The notes below the pieces were generated by a model. It had not been told where the DNA came from and did not search any database. It worked only from the letters and a program-made list of their open reading frames with translations. Source: Paguma larvata (lineage: Eukaryota; Chordata; Mammalia; Carnivora; Viverridae). From it: DNA of 64,000 nt. The number at the start of each line of letters is the position of its first letter. The stretch's first letter is position 1. The translations under genes and the position numbers were made by a program. Location of the stretch: NCBI GenBank assembly GCA_030068075.1, contig CM057824.1, positions 124,424,414-124,488,413 on the forward strand, written 5' to 3'. This document shows positions 12,613 to 24,268 of this stretch, piece by piece.

Positions 12613-12845
12613 AATAGTAACAGTAACATTACATAGCACTGACTATGAGCCAGGCACTCTTCTAAGTTCAGGTATATATTTTACTTCATTTAAGTTTAAA
12701 GTAATCTTATGAGGCACATTGTTTGATCATCCTTATTTTACAGATGAGAAAACTTAAGTATACAAATGATGAGGTCTGGGATTCAAACATAGGCAAGTGT
12801 GGCTTTAGAGAAAACACCTTTAACCACTGTGTAATGCTGCCTCTC
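12610..12845 (-). repeat. MIR SINE
   Basis: Nearly full antisense MIR: 'actatgagccaggcactct' near 12642, 'cttattttacagatgagaaa' near 12732, 'tctgggattcaaacatagg' near 12776, 'accactgtgtaatgctgcc' near 12823. Better preserved than most MIRs in the window. Confidence 0.87.
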
Positions 12846-13027
12846 AACAAGTAAACCACTAAGGAAAAGGTAATCAATTAATAGAGAAAGCGGTGAAATG
12901 GAAATATGTCTAGGGAGTTCTCCAATGCCATAAATATAAGGGCCTTCTCAAGGCCCAGTCTAAAAACCTATTCAAAACTGACTTAATCTTCTTCTCTCCA
13001 AAGCTTCATTTTTTTATGTTACCTTCC

Positions 13028-13335
13028 TCTGTATCAGTCAGGATAGATTAGGTTAGGCACAATAACAAATGACCCTGATAGCTCAGTGGCTTAAAGAAAT
13101 AAACTACATTTTTGGTCAGCTAGGGCTTTGTTTCATGTCCTCTTGATTTTGGTATCCAGGTAGATAATGTCCGTTGGAACATTTCCAATCTCATGGCGGA
13201 GAGAAAAGAAAAACATTGTGAATCAAGTGCTAGCTGTTAGAGCTCGTTCCTTGTCATGTTTCATTACCCAACGGAAGTCACATGTCCACAAGCAAATCAT
13301 CAGGTAAAGGACATAAGTTTACTACAGAGAAAGGA
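13028..13335 (-). mobile_element. LTR-like mammalian repeat, inverted
   Basis: Starts 'gtatcagtcaggatagatta' near 13031, then 'aataacaaatgaccctgata' near 13061, 'gctcagtggcttaaaga', 'gttggaacatttccaatctcatgg' region and 'ggaagtcacatgtccac'. This is the reverse of the element at 9384-9655, so two copies of one old family lie about 3.6 kb apart in opposite orientation. Confidence 0.65.
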
Positions 13336-13489
13336 AAAAATTATAGTAATCCATGATGTATTCAGCTAAACTCTCCATCTTAATTTATTAACATTACCTC
13401 CCACATAAGCTAGAAACCTAGAATTTATTACTAAATTATATTCCTTCATCAATTTTCCAAAAGCAAACCATACTCAAGACATATATAGC

Positions 13490-14190
13490 CCTCATTAAAA
13501 ACATTTCTCTCAACCATTCTCTCTCCTCCCTTTCCAGTGCCCCACACCAGATCTAAAAGCATTCTCCCAGACTTGCCAATGGCTTCTTCATTGATTACTC
13601 ATCCCCTTTTGGTTATCATCCACACTGTCATCAAAGTGATGTTTATAAAATAAAACAATTTATTTCTCTTGATTATAAATATTAAATGATTTTCTATCTT
13701 CTACACAATTGATAATTACAAAAAAAAAGAACAAACATCTTCCTGTCAAGACTGTTCCTATACCAATTTCCCACTAACCTTTTACCAAATTCTTTGTAAT
13801 CCATTGAGCACATCAAGGCATTTCATGTTTTTGATCTTTAACTTAGGCTATTTTGCTTATAGAGTTGCCTACATCTCTCTGCCAGGCAAAAATCTGCTCT
13901 AATAAATATATACTTGTGTGTGTGTGAAAAGTTTTCTCTCTTTTTCCAATGGTTGTTTCCAACTCTGTACTATAGTGCACTCTGGATGGGAAGTGAGATT
14001 AATTATGTCTTTTCGTTATTTCTTATATCTTTTTATATAATAATTATTTCTTTGAATACCTATGACTTCTACTGCCTGTAAATTTTTTAAGGGAAATGTT
14101 TATGTATTATTCATTTTTGTTTCTTTAGTGCCTTCCACAGTGCTTGAAATATAATAACTACTCAGTAAATCCTGAACAATTAATAACTTC
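13490..14190 (+). repeat. L2 3' portion, degraded
   Basis: Diverged L2: 'aatggcttcttcattgatt' near 13579, 'tgtcatcaaagtgatg' near 13627, and the terminal block 'agtgccttccacagtgcttgaaat' region near 14129 followed by 'actcagtaaatcctgaacaatta' region. Internal indels are numerous. Confidence 0.58.
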
Positions 14191-14513
14191 TCATTAAATA
14201 GTAATGGAAAAGAATTGAGAGAGTGGGTAAAGATCGTATTTAAAATTGGAGCTGATTGTACACAAGTCTATAGAAAACATGACAGGAAGTGGGCTTAATG
14301 AGGCAGGGAATAAGAAAATAGAAAATATTCTGTTTAAGATATGCAAACAATAAAAGGTGAAAGAAAAGGGAATTTGGGAGAAAGCTTAAATTCTCAAATG
14401 TTTGTCTAGATTAGAGATTAAATTGTAAAAGTCAACAAGTTTACATTCTAACTTTAACCTTCTCATATAATATGACAATTAATTTCTCTGTTATTTACAA
14501 AAGATAATCTCTT

Positions 14514-14711
14514 GGGGCACCTGGATGCCTCAGTCAGTTAAGTGTCCAACTTTTGATTTTGGCTCAGGTCATGATCTCACGGTTCGTGGGTTTGAGCCCT
14601 GTGTTGGGCTCTGCAGAGCCTGCTTGGAATCCTTCTCTCTCTCTCTCTCTGCCCCTCCCCCCAAAAAATAAATAAATAAACTTAAAAAAGATTAAAAATA
14701 TATTATAAAAG
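14514..14711 (+). mobile_element. SINEC, sense
   Basis: Forward copy, slightly diverged head ('ggggcacctggatgcctcag'), short CT tract, 'aaaaaataaataaataaac' tail. Target duplication AAAAGATAATCTCTT (14499-14513) / AAAAGACAATCTCTT (14712-14726). Confidence 0.95.
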
Positions 14712-14829
14712 AAAAGACAATCTCTTATTTCCATGTTCTTTCTCTTAAAATGAAGCTGACATAAAGGGAATTAATGTTTGATTTAATATGAAAATGGTCT
14801 GTATCTCTGGAATTTTATTTCCTTCAAGC

Positions 14830-17361
14830 TCTTGAGATCTTTGAAATAAATATATTAAATGTTTATGATAGCATTTAAATGCTTATATGTTAAATATTTA
14901 AAATAGTAAAATATATGAAATGTTTGACTTCGGGACTTCAATTTCTCTAACTCCTATTCTGCTGGTGGTGATAAGGGTTTTGATGTGGTCTTCTTATACA
15001 AATATAAATACAAAATTTTCACTACTCTTAATGTAATCTATTTAATCCACCACTGTAATTAAATTACTTAAATTGCTTATAATTATATATTGCTATAAAA
15101 TTATTTTTATACAGAAACTAGGATAAGTGAGGGTAAAAAGGGTTATAACTTAAAAAATATAACACATTGCAAGTGTATAGGATTTATCCAGTGAAGTGCT
15201 ACCTGGATTTTTCCATTAAATTCATGAGCAGGAAATAATAAAAAAAGTATGTTCTAAACAAGAAATTTATCCTTTTCTCACAGGAGTTGAAATGAGCTCT
15301 TATTAAACCTGGTTGTTATTTTTCAGATATGCCCCTGGACTGATATCATTTCTCCAAACATGCTCGTGCAGAAAGCATGATGGGAGGGATAGGCTTGTAG
15401 GACAAAAACAATTTGCTAAAAGCCTTTGAAAAGAACGACAAAAAAAAACTCAAAAGGACCAGGTTCAACAGTGAGATTGGATTGTGGTTTGATGTGGCTA
15501 GAAAGAGTTTAAGCTCTCCAAAAATATAATTCAGTTATATCCCTGCAAGCAATGGTGGCAGGTGAGAAACTGTGCCAGGCAGAACCCACTCCAGGGAAAT
15601 GCCCATGTGCACGGCGTGCTGGAATCATTCGGAGGATTAAATGAAGAAAGGGGTCAGGCTCCTTTGGACAAAATTAAATTTTGAAGCTAAATTTAAAATG
15701 ATCAGGAGTTTGCAGGATTTTTTTCACCCACAGGATCCGATGACCAAATTATATTTTTGAGAAAGCAATTGAAAAATTGTATAAAGTCAGACTGGTGCGT
15801 TATTGCACACAGAGAGATGCTGTGAATCAATGACTCAAGAAGGTGGAAAATGAATGGATAATCCTCTCAGTTACTTCATAAAACTAGTGGATTGTATCTA
15901 TCAAATATACACTGAAAGAAGACAATGGCAGATGCCTTCAGCAGGTTAAGATGATTAACTTTATCTCAGAGTTCTTTACAGCAGTTGTGTTCCCTGGAGT
16001 GCTCTCCAGTCTCCTGGGATGAGCAGGAATACTATAAACATCGGGGAAAGACCAGAATCTCATCAAGATAATTAAAGGTGAAAAAGGCAAATTTCTCAAC
16101 AGAAAATAGTCTCTAATCCCAGAAATAGCATTAAGGGTTGGTCTCAGGGAAAGAGTTTTCTATGTTTATAGATCGTCTTACTCTAATACTATTTGTAAGC
16201 ATCTTAATAAGATATTCCTAAATATCTACAAATGTATACAGTTTCAAAAAGGTGAAAGTATACAGTAAAAGAAAAATAAGGACAAGAATATAAAATTGAA
16301 TCTGGAATGAAACTGATCCAATTAGAATGAGTGATACGTTCATTTGGTTTTAAGCTTTTAATAGTCAGTGTGAAAAGTGGGAAATCATCGTTACAAAATC
16401 CAGGTTCCACAAAATAAAAGGTGACCAATTGCTCATAAGAACTGATCTTACGACAAGGAAGGTAATTTTTCATAATATTTTTATAAGATGATGATCCTGT
16501 GTCCTAAAATGAAAAAAAAAAAAAACTCTCAACATCCTTAAAACCAACACAATCAAGTTTCATAAGGCTATTTCTTATCTTAAAATAACCCGAACAGAGG
16601 TTGAGGGCATTGCAAAAAACTGTGTTTCGGTGATATCGAGGCCAAGAGTACATTTTAGCATTCTGCATTTTAGCATTTCTTGAGGAGTCAGTGAACTGCC
16701 TATCCTCCAGGAACTCTGTCATAAATGCTGCTCCTGTCTATTAAATTTTAAGCAGGGTTTGGGCGACAAGAAATTTAGAAATGCACTCGTTTGAAAGCAT
16801 CTCAAATGTACCCATCCTACGCTGCTACATGAGTGAAGATCCATATATTATAAGTGAATATATATGTTTTAAGGCTGAGCTTATTTAAGAAAGTTGATTT
16901 TTTAAAAATTTTTTTTATTGAACCTGGGATATCAAACTCCTGTCAGGGCCTAAGAGATGTCCAGAGAAAGCAAGCAATTTGTTAATGTTTATATTAAGCT
17001 AGAGTTTGGAAGGGAGGCTGCTGCATATGAGGCTGGTAGAACAAATACTTTTTTTCCCAGGATAATTCTTAAAAAGGCAGGTAAGAAATTCCATTGGTTC
17101 CTTAATGCAATTCCATTGACTAATAAGACACGCTGAATATGTCTGAATACATTACTGGAATCTGTTGCCACCTCTTAACAGCAGTACACTGCCGCATGAC
17201 AGAGACAATTTTATTTACATACTTAGGTTTTAAACTTAAAAGGCTGCTTTCATTTTATAATGAAACAACTTGGCTCAGAGGTTTTTGTTTTTGTTTTCCA
17301 TATACATGTCTCAATCATGATTTTTTTCAATAAAATAAAACCATAAAAGATAGGCTTCTAC
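14830..17361. other. SINE-free non-coding stretch
   Basis: Part of a 4.3-kb interval between SINEs (14712-18995). Sequence looks unique and contains no repeats I recognise. The 16204-16473 and 16504-16722 minus frames lack splice support. Local CpGs near 15610, 16627 and 16760-16822 are a little denser than the background, compatible with conserved non-coding sequence but not proof of it. Confidence 0.5.
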
Positions 17362-17582
17362 CTTAATATCTTCTCGCCCTAAGGCTGACAATAAAGGTGG
17401 TTCTGGGTGTGTTAGTACATATGTGTTCTTCCTGAGATTCCTGCACGGCACAGGGCGCACTTGAACTAGAGATGTGAAATCATCTACGTTGTGATTGTTC
17501 ACCGGTACTGCCATGAGGCTTGTAACTAACATGGGATTCGATAGCCAGCAAGAATTACCACTCGTCGAGGCAAGCCTATTAC
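17362..17582 (-). CDS. Candidate internal coding exon, gene unknown
   Basis: Minus-strand segment of 221 bases that behaves like an internal exon. Upstream (minus sense) is a T-rich tract and an AG at 17583-17584; downstream is AAG|GTAGAA, with the GT at 17360-17361. The segment is open throughout, entering in phase 1 (two leading bases) and leaving in phase 0, for 73 full codons. The peptide begins NRLASTSGNSCWLSNPM, continues with VDDFTSLVQVRPVP, and ends LSALGREDIK. It has two cysteines, no low complexity and no obvious transmembrane segment. It holds 8 CpGs, far above the surrounding AT-rich DNA. I do not recognise the family and assign no function. Alternatives are a conserved non-coding element or a chance open frame. 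The donor lacks G at +5, which weakens it. Confidence 0.42.
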
Positions 17583-17589
17583 CTGGTAT

Positions 17590-18305
17590 TAAAAAAATAA
17601 AAAATGTGAACAACTTCCCAGGTTGCTTTAAAAATTGTTTTACATGATAGTGCTCAAAACTGATTTAGTCAGCACAGAGTGTTAAAATGCCAGTGGGCAA
17701 AAAAATATGCATAGTAATAATCATAAAAATGTGAAATAACCTTAAGCCAATCATATTTATAAACATTACACAGTTGTAATGACCATTTTCTTAAAAGCAA
17801 ATGAACAATTTCATAGCATGATTGGATATCATTTCACTGAATTCATCCGGGAGAATTTTGACAATTTGCTATGATACTTAAGTGAATCAGCCAACTCGAC
17901 TAGGCCACTCTCAAAAATTGGGAATAATGGTCTAACAATGCAAATCTTATTATTTCTCATTTATGTCTTCTTGACTGATATTTTAAATGGCAAATATGTT
18001 TTCTAAATAGTAAAATTATAGGACTCTATTATTTCATATTATTATAAAATACAGATCAGGTTGGCAGTCCACTTGGGAATAAAATTACACCTAGCCAACA
18101 GTTGAAATGCAACTGTAGTTCCTTCACAGGCAATAGTCTCTAATCAATATGCCAAGATTGCTTCTGAAGCACTTATGAAGAATTCATAACACTCTTCTTA
18201 CTATAAATTCAGTGCAACTCAAACGAGGATATAAAGATGTCAATGCTATATCCACGAATGTTCACTACATAGTGTAACTTTAAAGGCTGGTCTTGAACAG
18301 CTTTC
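17590..18305. other. Non-coding, unassigned
   Basis: AT-rich sequence upstream (minus sense) of the candidate exon, no recognised repeat or gene. Confidence 0.55.
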
Positions 18306-18309
18306 AAAC

Positions 18310-18430
18310 AGTCCATTCAATTAAATATTTATTGAGGGCCCTCTAGAGGCTTGGCTATTAGGTGAGCTACAGAGGGGTATAGACGAGAGAACACATAATC
18401 TTTGCATTTTGGGATTGGCCTAAGAAACAA
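18310..18430 (-). repeat. L2 3' end fragment
   Basis: Antisense L2 terminus: 'ccattcaattaaatatttattgagg' region near 18313, followed by a degraded 'ggctattaggtgagctacag'. Confidence 0.6.
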
Positions 18431-18995
18431 CTCTTTGTGCTAACAATCTCATACACAGCAGGGACAATCTTTTCATAGCCTCCTTATTGTATGTGAACAA
18501 TGTTTGGTACTAAAATAAAGTGGCTCCCTAAAATGTCATAAAAGGGATCATACTTTTCGAGATTAGAAAATTTTTTTACTGAGAGTATTACTTGTGTCTG
18601 CAATTTGGATAACAGGAGGAATATAGTTTGGTATATAAGGACACGTTTCCTTTCCCACAAAAAGAAGTGATGCAAGCAAAGTCATACAGGGGATAAGCTA
18701 GAACTCAGAGCAACCTGAGGCACAGCTTAGTACATCATTTCACAGTAGTAGGAAAATAAATCTGACAGTGTATAAAAATACTGACAAGCCATTTTCAATC
18801 TTTTATAAAACATAACTGTTTCCTAATTCTAGAAGTAAGATTTGTTTACTGTAAATTAGATGGAAAAGAGATAAAACTTAAATGATAAAAATTTAAATAA
18901 TCACTATTAAAATTTCTTTACTATCTTTTACCTATAAATACAAACACACATGCATATCTACATAGTTGTAAAATCGAACCATATACCCAGATCAT

Positions 18996-19206
18996 GGAGT
19001 GCCTGGGTGGCTCAATGGGTTAAGCATCCAACTTTGACTCAGGTCATGATCTCACAGTTCAAAGGTTCGAACCCTGCATTGGGCTCTGTGCTGACAGCTC
19101 AGAGCCTGGAGCCTGCTTTGGATTCTATGTCTCTCTCTGCCCCTCCCCTGCTCATGCTCTGTCTCTCTCTCAAAAATAAGTAAACATTAAAAGAAAAATT
19201 AGAATT
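18996..19206 (+). mobile_element. SINEC, sense, with good B box
   Basis: Full-length forward felid-type copy. The internal pol III B box GGTTCGAACCC at 19064-19074 is close to consensus, and the A-box region reads TGGCTCAATGGG. Target duplication TACCCAGATCAT at 18984-18995 and 19207-19218 is perfect, so the insertion is fairly young. The 77-codon frame at 18950-19183 is a SINE translation. Confidence 0.97.
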
Positions 19207-19807
19207 TACCCAGATCATTAAAAACCTTTTTGTAAATATGCTCTTAGTAGTTCCACAGTATCCCAGCATGTGGACTGCCCTAGTTCCATTGGTTTTTCTC
19301 AATGGATTGATTCATAGCCTGATTTGTCATTTTTGGTATGACGAATATTCATGTCTAGAAATCCCTCTTGGTATCACTGACTCGGCACAACTTCCTAGAA
19401 GTGTAGCTATAGTATCAAAAGACAAAAGTGTTTTTAAGCTTCCTAGCACAAACTGGCAAACCTTTCCAGAGGGCTACTCCAGTAAACATTCATACAAGCA
19501 GAACATTAAAAAAGTCCTCTGTACCACACTGGAATGTGCTGGAACTTGTCATTAAAGAATCTTTGCTAGATTGATGGTGGAATATGACATCTGTTTACAT
19601 GTGCACTGACTTGAAAAGACTTTGAAAGAGACACTGAAGGAAAGAGAAACAAATTGGGGAAGAACTCAAAGTACATACAAGTGCCTACTGTTTTAAGTGA
19701 AACTTGTACAGATCTTTGAGAGATAAAAATTTCTGAATAAGAAATTAAAATTAAACAACCGATCATTGGAGTAAATCTAGAGAAGTGTCTGAATCTATAC
19801 TTAAAAA

Positions 19808-20222
19808 TGTCTTAGTCCGCTCAGACTGCCATAACAGACTACCATAGACGGGGTGGCTTAAATAACAGAAATTTATTTCTCTCAGTTCTGGAGGCTGGAA
19901 ATTCAGCATCAAGGTTCTGACTGATTCAATGTCTGGTGAGAGCTCTCTTCCTATCTTGCAGACAGCTAGAGAGAGAGGGAGAGAGAGAGAGAGAGAGAAA
20001 CAGAGAGAGAGAGAGATTGATTGATTGATCAATCTCTTTCTTTTCTTATAAAGCCATAGTCATATTACATTAGGGCTTCACCCTTAAAACCTTATAACCT
20101 TTTATAACCTTAATTCCTTCCTATGAGCTGGCTCTATCTCCAGATACAGTCACACTGTGGGTAGCCAGGGCTTCAACATATGAATTTGGGTTAGGGGGAC
20201 AAAATTCAGTCTGTAGCAGAAA
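19808..20222 (-). mobile_element. MaLR LTR, MLT1A-like
   Basis: Antisense LTR: 'gtcttagtccgctcagactgcc' region near 19810, 'gggtggcttaaataacagaaatttatttctc' region, 'agttctggaggctgg' near 19885, 'tgtctggtgagagctct' near 19931, and 'cttcaacatatgaatttggg' near 20170. The middle is expanded by a (GA)n tract at about 19968-20018 followed by TTGA repeats. Confidence 0.85.
19966..20030. repeat. (GA)n and (TTGA)n tract
   Basis: Interrupted purine GA array followed by three TTGA units, inside the MLT1A-like LTR. Confidence 0.85.
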
Positions 20223-20224
20223 GG

Positions 20225-20985
20225 TACTTCTCATTAAAACCATACAGAGAAAATTTCATGACTACCTGTATAAGCATACACAGCAAGATTACCACTTTTG
20301 ACAGGCAATGCAGACTGTTCTTTTCAGTAACTCAGGCTCATTTTGTAATGTTCTATTACATACAGGAAAGGAGCTTTTATATATCACAAAAGCAGTGGGG
20401 ATATAATATGAGGGAATCTTAAAAGTGGGACAGATGAGTTGTGTGCATGAACAACTAAGAGATGCTATTTTAAATCCCAAGGTTAGATGAGATACCCAAA
20501 GCAGTAGCAGGGAGAGATAAGTTAAGGTCTGAGATTAAGCCCTGGGGAGCTGACACAGTCAGAGAATTACCAAATGTGTTGCTAAAATGAATCCTGAAAT
20601 TATGGTCAGAAGAAAGGAGGCACACTGTAGTAGGATTCAAAGCCAAGATTAAACTGTCAAATTTATAGACCTCTGCTGCCAGAGATAAACTAGAGACCTA
20701 TTTCAATAAGAAAGTCTGAGTAAAGAATGTTGGTATGCCGAATAATTTGGAGGTATATTTTTAGAACATGGTCCAAGAAGTTAAAGACTGAGTAATGTAA
20801 CATGGCAGAGTGTTTTACGGTGATACAAGGGGATCTGGCTCTTGTAAGAAGAAAAACATATTAAAATGGAGACCTAAATACTAAAACTGCATTTGGATAA
20901 CTGATCTATATAAGCTCAACTTATATTTTAAAATCTTCCCTAAAGTTAGTCTATCTAATTATTAGAGACTTGCAAGAAATTTTCC
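20225..20985. other. Non-coding, possibly ancient repeat
   Basis: Sequence such as 'ccctggggagctgacacagtcagag' region near 20541 has the feel of a decayed interspersed repeat, but I cannot assign it. No gene. Confidence 0.4.
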
Positions 20986-21000
20986 AAAATAAGGTAACTC

Positions 21001-21220
21001 TTAGGGTGCATGGGTTGCTACGTCGTTTAAGCATCCAACTCTTGATCTCTTCTCAGGTCATGAAATCATGGTTCATGAGTTCCAGCCCCACATCAGCCCC
21101 CTTGCTGACAGTGTGGAGCCTGTTTGAGATTGTGTCTATCCCTCTCTCTGCCCCTCCCCTGCTCTCTCTTGTGTTCTCTCTTAAAAGCAATAAACTTAAA
21201 AAAAACACACACAAAAAAAC
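21001..21220 (+). mobile_element. SINEC, sense, diverged
   Basis: Older forward copy with a damaged head ('agggtgcatgggttgctacg'), 'tgctgacagtgtggagcctg' near 21102 and A-rich tail. Imperfect target duplication AAAATAAGGTAA (from 20986) / AAAATAAAGGTAA (21221-21233). Confidence 0.92.
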
Positions 21221-22670
21221 AAAATAAAGGTAAGCTTATGATTGTCACTGTACTCGGATAGACACACACACACGTACATTATATATGCTTGTATATATCC
21301 ACCTTCATCTATCTAGAGATATATCACATAAATGTATATATATACATATAATTAAAATATAGTTATACTTTCTATATGTGTTCGCTGCAATAATATTAAT
21401 ATTTAAATGTTATTGGAAAAGAGTGTGAAAACTTTTCTGCACCTTGTTTTCAGTTAGCCCATAGGCTACAAGACATGCTGCAGCATCATCTTCATCTCCC
21501 AGACACTGGGTAGGAATGGGATAGTGGCTTACAGGCAGGAAGAGGTTATAAGGGTAGCAGCTCAATCAGTAAACCTATAAAAGGAGGATTAGCAGCATTC
21601 ACATTCTCTCCAAAATAAATCAGCAGATTTCCCTCTTAATTCTCAAGCCCCTTACCTCTCTCCCCCTTTCTCCCCTCAAAATACCTGATGACAGCCAGAT
21701 CATCAACACAGAACTATTTCTGCTGCTGACATGTACACGCGTCTCCTTGTTCAGATCTATCATCTCAGAATGACAGGCTCCAGATGCTTTCTAACTTTTA
21801 CTTTGGGGAAATGTTTTAAAATAAATGCCAGGACGAACTTGTATTTTTCTCTCACTGTTCTGTTATTTTTATTGACTTCTCAAAACCTCTGTCCCCGTGT
21901 CTCCTGACTTGACAAGATGAGATGAAGCTTAGTAGTTTCAAAGAGAAACTGAAGATATTTATTTGGGGGCATATCTATTAAAATTCTGTTTGAGGAACAA
22001 AAATTTCCAAGTTAATTGCTACCATGAACAACGTTCAATACAACAAGTTAGAAATGTACTTGTAGCTTTCTAGTTGAATGCAAAACTGCAATTATTCAAG
22101 GTATCTATAAGGTTATGACTATTATGACAGAAATACTAGATTCTATCCTTTGCTATAAATGGATAACTTTTAGAACTTGATCTTTGGATATGTCTCAAGT
22201 CAATTGCAAAGTTTTTCCTCATTTTTGAGGCTCAATTCTATTTGATTTTAATTTCTACTTTCTTCACCCAATTACTCTTGCTCTGTGGCAGATTTTATTA
22301 AGTCATAAAAATTTAACTTTACCATTAATTAGAATGGAGAGCCTGACAATATTACATTTTACCCTTTACCTCTTAATGATGATTAAGATATGCTATGCTT
22401 TGATCCAGTAATCTCCGTACGATACCAACAAATGACTGTACAAAACTAGGATACTGATAATCATTAGAATCCAGTGGGTGTCTTGCTACAAATTATAACT
22501 TTAAATCTGAAAGAATATGAAATGCTTTGGTCTTATTATGTATTTACTCTTTCTTGTGGTTGAGTGTATGGAATATTCGTCCCAAGAGAGAGGTCTTAAC
22601 TTTTACTTATGTAACTATTAATGGACTTATATGTGACAATAAAAATCATCCTTTAAAAATAAAATTTCTT
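21221..22670. other. Non-coding, with AT-rich microsatellite
   Basis: A TA/CA-type low-complexity patch lies at about 21255-21365. The remainder to 22670 is AT-rich and unassigned. Confidence 0.55.
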
Positions 22671-22895
22671 GGGGTGCCTAGGTTGCTCAGTCAGTTAAGC
22701 AACTGACTCTTGATATCAGCTCAGGTCATAACCTTGTGATTGTGGGATCAAGCCTTGTTTTGGGCTCCATGCTCAGCATGCTTGGCATGGAGCCTGCTTC
22801 GGATTCTCTCTCCCCCTCTCTCTATCCCTCCCGCACTCACATGCACACATGTGCATTCTCTCTTTCTTTCTCAAAATAAATAAATAATCTTTGAA
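22671..22895 (+). mobile_element. SINEC, older carnivore type
   Basis: Forward copy whose body differs from the felid type: 'gggctccatgctcagcatg' near 22760, then 'gcatggagcctgcttcgg', ending 'caaaataaataaataatct'. This resembles the general or canid-like SINEC form ('...ctcagcagggagcctgctt...'), suggesting an older subfamily than its neighbours. Confidence 0.9.
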
Positions 22896-23286
22896 ATAAA
22901 ATACTATTTCTTTATCTCAGGTATTCATTATTTGACTGATGGTTGTTTATAGGGTAAGAAACATCATTCAATATACCAAGAATATTGTTTATTTATTACT
23001 GAGCAGCAATTTGAGGGAAGTTCAAGGACAATTGCCTGAGGGTTTTGTAATCCTCTCATATTCTCACTTTTCACGGTGGTTTTGTCCACCCCCTGCTTCT
23101 TTTATTTCATACTGCTGGCTCTTTATTTCCACTGCTGACCGACCAATATATGGGTAGATATTAATTCAAGCATATGTCTCGCTTCCTTTGTATCAATTTT
23201 GGCCATCCCGAGTGGAACCTCCAACTTTATGGAACAACTTCTTTAATTTCCTGAACCATCCCTTACTCTCAGGCTGGCTCTCTTTG

Positions 23287-23288
<2 letters not shown>

Positions 23289-23338
<50 letters not shown>
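23289..23338. repeat. (AC)n microsatellite, long and pure
   Basis: About 25 uninterrupted AC units, the longest pure dinucleotide run in the window with the TG run at 46.7 kb. Confidence 0.96.
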
Positions 23339-23342
<4 letters not shown>

Positions 23343-23599
23343 CCTCATGCTTCATCTTCTGAGACATTCTGTTCTCTCATTCCTGGATCCTCACTCTGCA
23401 TTTTATGCTTAATTCATACAGATTATTAACATATTACGCTAGATATTTTCTCTGGATCATTTATCAACACTCTAAACACTGGATCATTTTCCCTCTTCTG
23501 CATTTGCTAAGGACCCAGTATGGGATTTTTGATGTAGAAGTATTTCAGTCAATTGCCAAAAATACAATACTGCATTTCTCTGTTTGTTTGTGTGATGTC

Positions 23600-23725
23600 T
23601 TTCACCAGACCAGAACTTCTCTAAGTGCGTGTGCAATGGCCTTTAAATACACCCTAGTATCAGGGGCAATACTCAGTACTTAACATGTGCTTAACAGATA
23701 TTGTTAAATAAGTGAACAAATAAAC
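23600..23725 (+). repeat. L2 3' terminus, weak
   Basis: 'agaacttctctaagtgcgtg' near 23611 followed by 'cagtacttaacatgtgctta' near 23673 and 'gttaaataagtgaacaaata' near 23702 match the L2 end in order. Confidence 0.5.
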
Positions 23726-23748
23726 GTCTGCTGGTTTGAACTGTATAT

Positions 23749-24268
23749 ACTATGTTGTCTAACATGGTAGCCATGAGCCATGTGGATTATTGAATACTGA
23801 AAATGTGACTAGTCCAAAATGAGAAGTACTTAAGTATAAAATACATACTAGATTTTGAAGACTTACTATGAGAAAAGGTAAATATCTCATTAATAATTTT
23901 ATATGGATAACATTTAAAAATGTTTATTTATTTATATTGAGAGAGTGAGACAGGTGAAGTGTCAGAGAGAGAAGGAGAGAGAATCCCAAGCAGGTTCTGC
24001 ACTGTCAGCACAGAGCCTGACTTGGGGCTCAATCCCACAAACTGCGAGATTGTGATTGGAGCCCAAATCAAGAGTTTGATGCTCAACCTACTGTACCACC
24101 CAGGAACCCTTAAATAAGGTTTTTTGATATATTGGATTAAATAAAATATATCACCAAGTTTAATTTTACTTGTTCTTATTGCTTTAATAGGACTAGTTGA
24201 AATTTTTAAATTAGGAGTATGACTCACATTCACGGCTCCTGGTGTATTCACATTGGATAGAAGTAGTA
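23749..24268 (-). mobile_element. hAT transposon, MER1-type, split by a SINE
   Basis: Non-autonomous hAT element in antisense orientation. Before the SINE: 'gattttgaagacttactatgag' region near 23851 and 'aatatctcattaataattt' near 23881. After it: 'gatatattggattaaataa' near 24127 and the terminal 'cattggatag' near 24251. The two halves are contiguous in the remembered MER1B consensus, so the SINE at 23914-24110 landed inside it. No transposase is encoded. Confidence 0.82.
23914..24110 (-). mobile_element. SINEC nested in MER1-type element
   Basis: Reverse copy: 'tgtttatttatttatattgag' region, 'tgcactgtcagcacagagcc' near 23998, decayed head 'gtaccacccaggaaccc'. It interrupts the older hAT element. 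Confidence 0.93.

Noticed and set aside
14712..18995. SINE desert as evidence of strong constraint
   Set aside because: With 34 SINEs in 64 kb the mean spacing is about 1.9 kb; one or more gaps of 4 kb are expected, and similar gaps occur at 49.2-52.9 and 53.1-57.3 kb.
19238..19555. 105-codon plus-strand frame in unique sequence
   Set aside because: Protein-like in places, but no splice signals, no CpG enrichment and no recognisable motif. Kept as chance.
23928..24251. 107-codon minus-strand frame
   Set aside because: It crosses the MER1-type transposon and its nested SINE; the translation is repeat-derived.
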